A stretch of 64,000 nt of DNA, from positions 434,001-498,000 of the forward strand of contig CAXXTS010000006.1 of assembly GCA_963676345.2 (NCBI GenBank). The letters are read 5' to 3'. Positions 28,655 through 37,133 of this stretch are shown piece by piece. The notes under the pieces are model-generated. The model saw only the letters and a program-made list of their open reading frames with translations. It made no database searches and had not been told where the DNA came from. The stretch's first letter is position 1. The number at the start of each line of letters is the position of its first letter. The position numbers and the translations under genes were made by a program. This DNA is from G963665925 sp963676345 (GTDB taxonomy: Bacteria; Bacillota; Clostridia; Peptostreptococcales; Acidaminobacteraceae).

Positions 28655-30089
28655 GTTGGGGTGTGATCTTAACAGATCGCACTCCATTACTGTTTTTTGG
28701 AGTGAAAAAGAAGTGCATAGAAGCTCATGTCAGTTGTAAGCATGCTTAATAAGCCAGCAGTGACTGGCGATGAAGTTTGAGTAGAATTAGTGATTGCAGG
28801 TATGTAGTATTCTATTTCTGAATCTGTTGAAATTCTGAAAGCCATATGAAACGCGCTTAAGTACTTTGATCTTATTATTGAAACCTTCAGTAGGACCATT
28901 CGTATATCCGTATTTAAAGGCATGTAGGATTTCTTTATGCCAGTTTCTGAAGGCTTTTATACAGTTCTTAAACTCAGGGATATGGACCGATTCGGCATAC
29001 TTAATCCAGTCAGTATAAGCTTTGCGCTGCAAAGAGTACTTGTCCATTTTACATATGTTGTAGAACTTTTCTTTAAGTAGGTATGCAGTTCTTAGATCAT
29101 CATGGTATAAAAGCATGTTTTGAAGACGCTCTTTGTCTGTATCTGAAAGTTTGTGATTTCGTTTAAGAATAAGTGATTTACTGCGTTTGAAGTACTTTCT
29201 GACGGAAGGAATCATATCCTTTTGAGCGCGTTTACGAACGTTTTCTATAGCCCAAGTGACTTGTCTAACAAAGTGATACTTATCAGTTATAATCTTAGCA
29301 TTAGGAAAGAAGTCATGAGCTATTTGAGCATACTGTTTCCACATATCACACACGAAGTATTTGACCTTTTGTCTCTCAAACAAAGGAATGGACCTAAAGT
29401 AAGCTTGTAAATGTTCAAGTCTACGATCGGGAAGAATATCTAAGATTCGTTTTTTCTGAGCATCTACCAGGATACACTGGTACTTGTTGTGGCCCGCATT
29501 TCCTTTGAATTCATCAATGGATAAAACTTTGGGCATACGTGTGATTTTAGGATAACTCACGAAGTCAAATGTTCTAGAAACCGTTGTCGGTGATAATCCT
29601 AAGTCTTTTGCAATAGTTGTAATCGGAATAGATTTAGCCATCTGATCGCAGATCATTGCACTTACACGATTAGTCTTGCGTTGGTATTTGGGCAAGAAAG
29701 TATATGGCTCATAGAACCTTTTTCCACAGGAACAAGCGTATCGTCTTTTCTTTAAGATGATTAGTGCCTGTTTTCCGCTAATCGGTAGATCCTTAAACTC
29801 TTGATTCCTGTAATCGTGAACTTTAGAAGTGTGATTTCCACACTCAGGGCATACGACTGATTTCTTTGCTGTTGTTACATAAAGTTTTATGGAAGTATCG
29901 GTATGAGAGATATTCTTTACACGAACCCCTTCCAAACCTAGTAACTTGCTGATAGAATAATTGTGCACTTATAACTTAGCCCCTTTCTTTAATGTTTGTC
30001 TCGACAACTTACATTTTAAAGAGCTTTGTCTATAAGTGCACTTCTATTTTTTGAAACAGTAATGGGGTGGATTATTAATCCACCCCAAC
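28655..30089 (-). mobile_element. ISL3-family insertion sequence
   Basis: About 1.43 kb with imperfect inverted ends: both read GTTGGGGTG inward, followed by a small self-complementary stretch and CCATTACTGTTT, then AGAAGTGCA. The right end folds as GGGGTGGATT..AATCCACCCC. No clear 8-bp target duplication was found. The transposase is intact. Confidence 0.75.
28787..29968 (-). CDS. ISL3-family transposase, intact
   Basis: The 393-residue protein has an N-terminal Cys-rich zinc finger (CPECGNHTSKVHDYR and CSCGKRF), a helix-turn-helix (ITTIAKDLGLSPTTVSRTFD), and the DDE core: SIDEFKG, FVCDMWKQY, TDKYHFV and the C-terminal Glu in NGPTEGFNNKIKVLKR. Length is standard. The start is GTG 29968, with AAAGGGG about 10 nt upstream on the minus strand. 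Confidence 0.93.
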   Translation of the reverse strand: MHNYSISKLLGLEGVRVKNISHTDTSIKLYVTTAKKSVVCPECGNHTSKVHDYRNQEFKDLPISGKQALIILKKRRYACSCGKRFYEPYTFLPKYQRKTNRVSAMICDQMAKSIPITTIAKDLGLSPTTVSRTFDFVSYPKITRMPKVLSIDEFKGNAGHNKYQCILVDAQKKRILDILPDRRLEHLQAYFRSIPLFERQKVKYFVCDMWKQYAQIAHDFFPNAKIITDKYHFVRQVTWAIENVRKRAQKDMIPSVRKYFKRSKSLILKRNHKLSDTDKERLQNMLLYHDDLRTAYLLKEKFYNICKMDKYSLQRKAYTDWIKYAESVHIPEFKNCIKAFRNWHKEILHAFKYGYTNGPTEGFNNKIKVLKRVSYGFQNFNRFRNRILHTCNH

Positions 30090-30137
30090 ATTTATTGTAG
30101 AACCCTTAATTTTACCAAACGGCACGGACTCATGTCC

Positions 30138-30780
30138 TTATTTGTTTTTGCGAAATTCATTATACGTTATCTTAAGAAGAACATCCCCATTTGAAGTTAC
30201 TGTGTACTCAAAATGAGTCATGCCCTTGACATAATTAAAATTGATAGCAGTACCAAAAAGCCCTCTGGGAAGATGCGGTTCAATCCTGGTGCTGAAAAAT
30301 TTAAAGTGTCAAGTGCCCTGTTTCCATTAACAATACGGAGCTCTTCTGTCTTTAAAAACTCATAACCAGTTGCATTAATGGCTGAAATATCTATAAAATG
30401 TGTCGTGCGTCCAGTATCCCTAAAACCATTAAAGGTATGTGTAGTTTGTGTTGTTTCAATAGCGTCACCGTTGTCAAGCCGAAGATAGTATTTTGAAGCA
30501 CATTCAACAGGGTCCCTTGTTAAAGTACAGGAGTTTACATCAATAAACAGTAGTTTTTGAGTATTTGGAACAGCATTTAGAAAATGATCAATGTGGATGT
30601 TTTGGGGGATGTTTTGTACTGCATAAGTTGCAGTATTCATAGCCATTTGAACTTTTATCACTTAAGCGCTTATGTGTAAAGTGTTACCGCTTTCTGGAAG
30701 TTGATCTACTTGAACTTAGAGTGGAAGTCACCAGTTTTATCTTCAATTTTGCCGATAACATGTGGTGAGGGAACTGAGTT
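30138..30780 (-). pseudogene. Degenerate hypothetical gene
   Basis: A minus-strand frame from ~30661 to ~30265 encodes plausible protein (KYYLRLDNGDAIETT, FIDISAINATGYEFL), then shifts frame at about 30258 and continues RGLFGTAINFNYV...LLKITYNEFRKNK to a stop at 30138. Upstream of 30661 the same protein seems to continue through a TAA (VDQLPESGNTLHISA) and a further frameshift (IGKIEDKTGDFHSKF). At least three lesions, so a dead gene. Family unknown; the KITYN segment recalls the remnant at 22.7 kb. Confidence 0.6.
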
Positions 30781-31035
30781 CTTTTACATAAGTATGTAGA
30801 ATAGAATCAAGTGCAATAGGTTAAATTAATTTTATAGGGTTCTGGTGCAGCTTCTTTTGGAATTTTATTGTGCTATATAGGTGTACTATATAGGATCCGT
30901 GTTTTTGTCTGAAAGAACTTTTGAGAAATTAGCTTGTACAATGAGGTATAATAAAGGATGGTTCTCATCCGGTTTTCTACCAAGGAAGTCGAATAAAACT
31001 ACATATCATAGCGTGAAAAAGATTCAATTTGGAAA
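30781..31035. other. Gap upstream of the broken VanZ gene
   Basis: AT-rich, with a TATAAT at about 30945 but no convincing partner at the right spacing. I see no gene. Confidence 0.4.
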
Positions 31036-31050
31036 ATGAAAGGCAGAAAT

Positions 31051-31508
31051 ATGGATAAAGAAAAGACAATAACACTTATATCCTGGGTGGCCGTTGTCGT
31101 GTGGATGGTCTTCATTTTTACGTTGTCTTTTCAAGTTAGGGAGGCTTCAAACGCCTTGAGTATGGATGTTACAGAAATGGTTATGACGACAGTTGAAAAA
31201 GTCGCGCCAAGAAGTGTACTTAACGTTAACACGTTGAATCATGTGGTGAGAAAGAATGCACATTTTTTTGCGTATCTTGTTTTGGGCATACTTGTGTCGA
31301 ATGCCTGAGACGAAGTGGTGTCGCCAACATGAAATGGATAATACTTCTATGTCTTCTATATGCCATGAGTGATGAATATCATCAGTTATTCGTTCAAGGA
31401 AGAGGTCCACAAGTTAAAGATGTTCTAATCGATACCTCAGGTGGTCTAGTAGGGATTATTTTATATAAATGGAAATTGAATTTCTCGGTCATTCACCCCA
31501 ACCCTTAG
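31051..31508 (+). pseudogene. VanZ-family membrane protein with -1 frameshift
   Basis: The first frame (from ATG 31051, or ATG 31036) gives a membrane helix (TLISWVAVVVWMVFIFTLSF) and HVVRKNAHFFAYLVLG, then stops at 31306. In the next frame the conserved VanZ end continues: MSDEYHQLFVQGRGPQVKDVLIDTSGG, ending at 31508. One missing C in GCC(C)TGAGACG (~31302) explains the break. VanZ proteins have poorly defined envelope roles. An intact paralogue lies at 41.0-41.5 kb. A sequencing error cannot be excluded. Confidence 0.82.
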
Positions 31509-31555
31509 GCAATACACCCCAAATTACAATTACATGACATTTCTACAAATATAAT

Positions 31556-31587
31556 AAGAACTGTGCCAAATACGGCACGGTTCTTTT
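31556..31587 (+). terminator. Terminator before the PglF-like gene
   Basis: A 12-bp stem with one G-U pair, AAGAACTGTGCC (31556-31567) with GGCACGGTTCTT (31574-31585), followed by TT. Confidence 0.75.
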
Positions 31588-31637
31588 GTATTTTGAGTTA
31601 TGTATATAAATTGGGGTCAGTTTGGGAGTGAAGGAAT

Positions 31638-33548
31638 ATGAAACGCAGAAGACGATATATGCTTTTTATAGCAGATGCACTCGCGCTGTTTTTATCGGTT
31701 TGGTTTGCAATGCTCTTGAAATATGAGTGGCATACAGCGCTCAATTACGTGGGCATTTTTAAAGGCATAGCCCTGGGCACCATCCTTATAAAAATCATGG
31801 TCTTTAACCACTTTTCTCTATATAAGAGTTTGTGGGAATACGCATCTATAGAAGAGTTAATTCAAATTGTATCAGCCACCCTCATCGGGAATGTAGGCGG
31901 TTATATATACTTGCTCTTAAGAGGTGAAAGTCTTTCTTTTTCAGTCATTGTACTCATTTCCATGATTGACATGATTGCTATTGGAGGCATCCGCTTTAGC
32001 TACCGTGTACTGCGACGCATGAAAAACCACCGGTCCATTTTAAAGCAGGAATCACCGGAAAACATTCTTGTTATTGGGGCAGGTTCAACAGCGGGTATGA
32101 TTTCAAAAGAAATTCGTAACCATCCTGAGGACTATGGACGGCTTATTGGATTTATTGACGACGAACCTAAAAAAATGAATATTGTCATAAATGGTGTTAA
32201 AGTAATTGGAAACAGACATGACATCTATAGCATTGTAAAACGCTATGGTGTGAGTCAAATCATTTTTGCTATTCCAACAGCAACACCAGAAGACAAAAAA
32301 GAAATTTTAGATGAATGTAAAAGAACAGGTGTTAAGGTCAAGACGGTTCCCGGCATACAGGAAATTGTGGATGGAAAAGTCGGCATGAGTGAGGTACGTG
32401 ATGTCAATATTGAAGATTTACTTGGACGTGAAGCTGTTGATCTCAATATGGATGAAATCAGTGATTACATCAGAAACCGCGTAGTCCTTGTAACAGGCGG
32501 TGGGGGGTCTATTGGTTCAGAGCTTTGCAGGCAAATTGCTAAGTTTGGGCCACGCAAGCTCGTTATTCTAGACATATACGAAAACAATGCCTATGAAATT
32601 CAAAATGAACTGAAAAGACAATACGGGAGTGAGCTTAGGCTTGAAACCGTGATTGCTTCTGTTAGAGACAGGGACAATATATTTGATATTGTTGAGCGCA
32701 TTAGGCCAGATGTTGTTTTTCACGCAGCAGCCCATAAGCATGTGCCACTAATGGAGCATGCTCCAAAAGAAGCCATTAAAAATAATGTCTGTGGCACGCT
32801 CAACGTTGCTGAAGCCGCTGATGCGTGTGGTGTAAGACGCTTTGTACTGGTTTCAACAGACAAAGCGGTTAACCCAACCAATGTTATGGGCGCTTCTAAA
32901 CGCATTTGTGAAATGATTGTACAGGCCATGGACAAGCGCTCGCAAACCAAGTTCGTAGGGGTTCGATTTGGCAACGTCTTGGGGTCAAATGGCAGTGTCA
33001 TTCCACTCTTTAAACGGCAAATTGCTGAAGGCGGTCCTGTGACAGTGACACATAAGGAAATAATTCGTTACTTTATGACCATTCCTGAGGCGTCACAGCT
33101 GGTCCTTCAAGCGGGAGCCATGGCGGATGGAGGCGAAATATTTGTCCTCGATATGGGCGACCCGGTACGGATTGCAGATTTAGCGGAGGACCTCATCAGA
33201 CTATCCGGGTTTAAGCCTTACAAGGATATAGATATTGTTTACACAGGTTTAAGACCGGGTGAAAAACTCTACGAAGAGCTCCTTATGGATGCTGAAATCA
33301 AGCAAAATAAAACAACCAATCAAAAAATCTTTGTGGGTTCGCCGGAAGCACCAGAGTATAAGTTCCTCATGCGTCATATTGATATGCTCCAGGAAATAGT
33401 TGCAATTGGAACGTCAGAAGATTTGCGTGACTACCTTGAAGTGGTTGTGCCAACCTATGTACGTGAAAATGACAGCTTAAATCAAGCTTTTGAAAAGAAT
33501 GGATTTAAACGCAGTTTTGAGCGTGTTTACCGTGAGGCAACGACATAG
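31638..33548 (+). CDS. Membrane UDP-GlcNAc 4,6-dehydratase (PglF/EpsC/CapD-type)
   Basis: Converts UDP-GlcNAc to UDP-4-keto-6-deoxy-GlcNAc, the first step to diacetylbacillosamine. The 636 residues comprise four N-terminal membrane helices (~1-125), a CoA-binding-like Rossmann domain (VIGAGSTAGM, ~150) and a short-chain-dehydrogenase domain (TGGGGSIGSELCRQI, ~285). The catalytic region reads VSTDKAVNPTNVMGASKR, with Met in place of the classical Tyr, as in membrane dehydratases. Its partner genes lie 18 kb upstream, beyond the insertion island. Its own terminator precedes and follows it, so it is monocistronic. Confidence 0.93.
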   Translation: MKRRRRYMLFIADALALFLSVWFAMLLKYEWHTALNYVGIFKGIALGTILIKIMVFNHFSLYKSLWEYASIEELIQIVSATLIGNVGGYIYLLLRGESLSFSVIVLISMIDMIAIGGIRFSYRVLRRMKNHRSILKQESPENILVIGAGSTAGMISKEIRNHPEDYGRLIGFIDDEPKKMNIVINGVKVIGNRHDIYSIVKRYGVSQIIFAIPTATPEDKKEILDECKRTGVKVKTVPGIQEIVDGKVGMSEVRDVNIEDLLGREAVDLNMDEISDYIRNRVVLVTGGGGSIGSELCRQIAKFGPRKLVILDIYENNAYEIQNELKRQYGSELRLETVIASVRDRDNIFDIVERIRPDVVFHAAAHKHVPLMEHAPKEAIKNNVCGTLNVAEAADACGVRRFVLVSTDKAVNPTNVMGASKRICEMIVQAMDKRSQTKFVGVRFGNVLGSNGSVIPLFKRQIAEGGPVTVTHKEIIRYFMTIPEASQLVLQAGAMADGGEIFVLDMGDPVRIADLAEDLIRLSGFKPYKDIDIVYTGLRPGEKLYEELLMDAEIKQNKTTNQKIFVGSPEAPEYKFLMRHIDMLQEIVAIGTSEDLRDYLEVVVPTYVRENDSLNQAFEKNGFKRSFERVYREATT

Positions 33549-33576
33549 GCATAATGAATGGTTAAACAAACATATA

Positions 33577-33611
33577 AAAAAGCTATCCGCAGGTTAATCG
33601 GATAGCTTTTT
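33577..33611 (+). terminator. Strong terminator after the dehydratase
   Basis: Perfect 13-bp stem AAAAAGCTATCCG/CGGATAGCTTTTT with a 9-nt loop. The A/T-rich arms let it work in both directions, also ending the small minus-strand gene. Confidence 0.92.
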
Positions 33612-33692
33612 GGGTACTTATTTCAAATTTGCGGTTGTATGGGCTTGTTAAGCAGTTCGGCCCTTAGCTTTCATTATAATTGATTTTGTATG

Positions 33693-33866
33693 TTAGTTCA
33701 TTAGCATAAGCGCGAAACCAATGAGAAATGGAACCGAGAGAATGGCGAAAAGTGTAAAAAGCTGTTGCTTTTCCTTTTTAGTCATCAGCTCATCCACTTC
33801 CAAGTATTTCTTTTTTGTGCTAGCGAGTTTGAAAGCTTTTTTAATTGTTCTTGATAGTTTCGGCAT
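33693..33866 (-). CDS. Small membrane protein, 57 residues, unknown
   Basis: Starts at an ATG with AGGAG about 9 nt upstream (MPKLSRTIKK). A Lys-rich N-terminal half (KKAFKLASTKKKYLEV, KKEKQQ) is followed by one hydrophobic helix (LFTLFAILSVPFLIGFALML) reaching almost to the C-terminus. No known family recognised. The reading frame extends further upstream, but without a ribosome site. It faces the dehydratase gene convergently. Confidence 0.6.
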   Translation of the reverse strand: MPKLSRTIKKAFKLASTKKKYLEVDELMTKKEKQQLFTLFAILSVPFLIGFALMLMN

Positions 33867-34050
33867 ATGTTTAAACTCCTGATTTCGTAAATCTTCACAA
33901 CAAGAAAATAATACCATGTACGGTCAAGGGGTGCAAGGTGCGTTTCAAGATTATCGACAGAAATCGTTCCTTCATTAATATAAAAGGGCAATCTGATGTG
34001 TCATGGGCAATTAATAGCTGCAATACCAATGGGAATATAGGGAGGTAAGA

Positions 34051-34725
34051 ATGGAGACAATTGAACTGCGTGACTTGTATTATATGGTCATGCGAAGAAT
34101 CTGGATGATTGTGGCTGTCACAATCCTTTCTTTGGTTGTGAGTGGGGTTGTGAGTGTTTACTTCATCACACCAGAGTACGAGACCTTTACGACGCTGATG
34201 TTGGGCAAACCGGCGGACTATGACGAAAACAGCCAGTATTCATATCAGGATGTACTGACCAATCAGAAGCTGATTGGTACATATGCAGAAATCGCAAAGT
34301 CAAAAGTGGTTATGAAAGAAGTTATTGATCGTCTAGAACTGGATTTATCGACAGACCAACTTAGACAAATGATGAATGTTACCCTGCTTAACAATACGGA
34401 AGTTATAAAAATCTCAGTTACAAGCATCAATCCAACACAGGCTGCGCAAATTGCAGATGAACTCGCGCTTGTGTTTATGAACAACGTATCGAGAATTATG
34501 CAAATTAATAATGTGCAAATAATAGATAGGGCAGCCTTGCCGGTAAATCCGGTAAGTCCAAGAGTTACACTTAATATTGCCATTGCAGGCGTTTTAGGTC
34601 TTATGGCCAGTGTATTTATAGCCCTGCTTATGGAAATGATGGATCAAACTATAAAAGTGCCGGAAGACATAGAGCGCATTTTGGATCTGCCTGTTATTGG
34701 TATGATACCAGAGCAGCTGAACTAG
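34051..34725 (+). CDS. Chain-length / tyrosine-kinase modulator (Wzz/CapA/YveK family)
   Basis: The 224 residues show the Wzz layout: a first membrane helix (~17-38), an extracytoplasmic domain, then a proline-rich segment (PVNPVSPRV) and a second helix (~170-192). The C-terminal cytoplasmic tail activates the separate BY-kinase in Gram-positives. Together they control polysaccharide length and export. It is the first gene of the operon 34051-40951; a good GGGAGG site precedes the ATG. Confidence 0.92.
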   Translation: METIELRDLYYMVMRRIWMIVAVTILSLVVSGVVSVYFITPEYETFTTLMLGKPADYDENSQYSYQDVLTNQKLIGTYAEIAKSKVVMKEVIDRLELDLSTDQLRQMMNVTLLNNTEVIKISVTSINPTQAAQIADELALVFMNNVSRIMQINNVQIIDRAALPVNPVSPRVTLNIAIAGVLGLMASVFIALLMEMMDQTIKVPEDIERILDLPVIGMIPEQLN

Positions 34726-34737
34726 GAGGACAAAGGA

Positions 34738-35496
34738 ATGAGACGCAGATTATTTATTACAGATGATCCTAAGTCGCCAGTTGCAGAAGCGTACAGGACA
34801 CTTAGAACCAACTTACAGTTTTCCAATTTTGATGGAAGCATAAAACGCGTGGCCATTACATCGCCGGGTGCAGGTGCAGGCAAGAGTACCACCATTTCAA
34901 ACCTTGCAGTGGCTATTGCAAAGAGCGGTATGTCTGTGTGTCTTGTCGATGGTGATCTTAGAAAGCCAAGACAACAGGAAGTATTCGGACTCTCTAACAC
35001 ATCGGGCCTCACAAACTCACTTTTAAATCCTGAAAATGTAGAAAACAACTTAAAACGTACACAATATGAAAATTTGAGCATACTGACATCTGGCCCTGTG
35101 CCACCAAATCCGTCAGAAATGCTGGGTTCAGACGCCATGTTAAAACTCATGCAGCAACTGGATACCCTTTTCGACATTGTTCTTTATGATACACCGCCAG
35201 TTGGCATGGTTACAGATGCGGCGGTTGTCGCGCAAAAAATGGATGGTGTTATTTTAGTATGTTCAGCGGGAGAAACCGATATAAAAGGAGCTGAGTATGC
35301 AAAGAAACTGCTCAGCAATGTAGAGGCCAGACTCCTGGGTGTCGTACTCAATAAAATCCCAGTCCATCAGGGGGGCTACTATAAATATCATTATCAGTCC
35401 TACTATTCGGGCTACTACCATGATGAGCCAAAGAAAAAGTCTAAGTGGTCATTCTTTAAAGGAAGAGAAAAGAGGCAGGTGGAAGCACTTGATTGA
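34738..35496 (+). CDS. Bacterial tyrosine kinase (CpsD/CapB/YwqD family)
   Basis: A 252-residue BY-kinase: Walker A SPGAGAGKSTT (Lys49), Walker A' LVDGDLRKP, Walker B LYDTPPVG. The C-terminus (about 220-235) holds eight Tyr within ~16 residues, the autophosphorylation cluster. The kinase partners with the upstream membrane modulator; cycles of Tyr phosphorylation tune capsule or exopolysaccharide assembly. Coupled to a PHP phosphatase that overlaps its 3' end. Confidence 0.95.
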   Translation: MRRRLFITDDPKSPVAEAYRTLRTNLQFSNFDGSIKRVAITSPGAGAGKSTTISNLAVAIAKSGMSVCLVDGDLRKPRQQEVFGLSNTSGLTNSLLNPENVENNLKRTQYENLSILTSGPVPPNPSEMLGSDAMLKLMQQLDTLFDIVLYDTPPVGMVTDAAVVAQKMDGVILVCSAGETDIKGAEYAKKLLSNVEARLLGVVLNKIPVHQGGYYKYHYQSYYSGYYHDEPKKKSKWSFFKGREKRQVEALD

Positions 35497-36283
35497 TATG
35501 CATTCCCATGTCCTATTTGAAGTAGACGATGGGGCGGAAGACTTTAGTGTGAGCAGGCAGATAATTGATCAGGCAGAAAAAGATGGTATACAGTGCATGT
35601 ACGCTACACCGCATTTTATACCGGGGCATGTAGACTATAATAACCGTCAGTTGATAGAGCGGGTGCACGAACTTAACGCTTATGCCAAGTCTAAGGGGTA
35701 TGCGCTTGAAATTGACTTAGGCCAAGAAGTCTATATGGATCATAAATTGCCACAGCGCCTTGAAAGTGGAGAAGCACTTACAATGGGTAAGAGTCGGTAT
35801 GTACTTATTGAGTTTCCAATGCATGATATTCCTGTTTATACGGATCATGTTTTCCATGAGCTTATGGTAGCGGGGTATACTCCAATTATTGCACACCCAG
35901 AGCGTAATCGCGTGCTTATTCAAAATCCCAATATGCTTTATTCGTACTTGGAAAGCGGCGCGCTTGCACAACTCAATTTGAAAAGTTTGACAGGGCGTTA
36001 CGGGAAGGCGGTTAGGCATACAGCAGAAATTTTCTTGAGCTGTAAAATGTATCATTTTGTTGGCAGTGACGTTCATCACGCTTCAACACAGGATACGCTT
36101 ATTTCAAGTGAACTCAGTCGTCTAAAAACGCTGGTAACTGGCAGGTATTATGATGCGCTTACTGAGGGCAACCCTTATGCAGTACGCATAGATGCTCAGA
36201 CGGTTATTCGTGAGCATCATAAATTGGATACACGGTCTAGATTTGTAAGATTAGTTGATAAATTTAGGAGGTCTACAGCGTGA
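35489..36283 (+). CDS. PHP-domain protein-tyrosine phosphatase (CpsB/YwqE family)
   Basis: Removes phosphate from the BY-kinase Tyr cluster using a Mn-dependent PHP fold. Metal-binding signatures: MHSHVLFEVDDGA at the N-terminus, YATPHFIPGHVD, IIAHPERNR and VGSDVHH. I choose TTG 35489 (giving MIDMHSH, like homologues) because AGGTGG is 6 nt upstream; ATG 35498 is the alternative. 264 residues, normal length. Overlaps the kinase by 8 bp. Confidence 0.92.
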   Translation: MIDMHSHVLFEVDDGAEDFSVSRQIIDQAEKDGIQCMYATPHFIPGHVDYNNRQLIERVHELNAYAKSKGYALEIDLGQEVYMDHKLPQRLESGEALTMGKSRYVLIEFPMHDIPVYTDHVFHELMVAGYTPIIAHPERNRVLIQNPNMLYSYLESGALAQLNLKSLTGRYGKAVRHTAEIFLSCKMYHFVGSDVHHASTQDTLISSELSRLKTLVTGRYYDALTEGNPYAVRIDAQTVIREHHKLDTRSRFVRLVDKFRRSTA

Positions 36284-37122
36284 AACGCTTCTTAAAAATA
36301 TCGGGCGTCATTCTTGTCGTGATGTGTGTGATAGGCGCAAGTGCATTTTTCTATATAGATTACAAAGTTGGGAAAATGATGGCTGGTATGGCCAGACAAA
36401 AAGAGCTTACTGAACAGGCAAACACAAAAAAAGATGAATCAGTACAAATCGAATCATCAGAAAATCAGCAGCAGTCTGAGATGGATCAGGTTGATGTATT
36501 GGGGGAAAGTCCTGAGAGACAAGCTTCAGCGGATGAAGCTATACAGGAGGGTGAGTCTCTTATTGAAGTTCGTGATGAAGAGGCCCCAACGGGTGCTGGC
36601 AAAACAGCAACTTCATCAGAAGGAAATGCTGGTAAAAATGAAGCATCTGTTAAGGATACGGTTGCAGAGAATACAGCTCAAAGTAGTACGACTCAGAGTA
36701 GTACAAGTTCTGAGTCGCCGGCAGAAAAAAATACGGATGAACAGACAGCGCTGCCTTCTGAAAACACAGAAGCTGTTCAAGATGGTGAAAACAGCGACGC
36801 CCAGGCAAGTACTATGACTGAAACGGGCACTGAAACCACTCAGGAAGAAACATCTGAAGCTATTGAAGAGGAAGTAGAAGAACCTGTTGAAGAAACCCCT
36901 TCAGTTGAAGAGGTTGAAGAAGAAGTCGATTGGGCTGAGAAAGCGAAAGCCTATGACATGGCTATGAGTCGTCTAACTTCAGATCAAATAAGCCGTCTTT
37001 ATGAGATGTCAAATGGTGGCTTCACACCTGAGGAAAAGAAGGAAGCAAAAGCCATGTTTTATGCCAACTTCACGGCAGAAGAACAAGAATGGATACTTGA
37101 AATGTACAGAAAGTATTATTAA
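36280..37122 (+). CDS. Glu/Ser/Thr-rich single-pass membrane protein, unknown
   Basis: A 280-residue protein: one N-terminal membrane helix (ISGVILVVMCVIGASAFFYI), then ~165 residues of low-complexity acidic and Ser/Thr/Gln-rich sequence (probably an extended wall-spanning stalk), then a compact C-terminal helical domain (~215-280) with LTSDQISRLYEMSNGG and FTAEEQEWILEMY. No known family recognised. GTG 36280 follows AGGAGG and overlaps the phosphatase stop. Its position between the kinase set and SLH proteins suggests a link between membrane and S-layer. Confidence 0.8.
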   Translation: MKRFLKISGVILVVMCVIGASAFFYIDYKVGKMMAGMARQKELTEQANTKKDESVQIESSENQQQSEMDQVDVLGESPERQASADEAIQEGESLIEVRDEEAPTGAGKTATSSEGNAGKNEASVKDTVAENTAQSSTTQSSTSSESPAEKNTDEQTALPSENTEAVQDGENSDAQASTMTETGTETTQEETSEAIEEEVEEPVEETPSVEEVEEEVDWAEKAKAYDMAMSRLTSDQISRLYEMSNGGFTPEEKKEAKAMFYANFTAEEQEWILEMYRKYY

Positions 37123-37133
37123 AGGAGGCTGCT

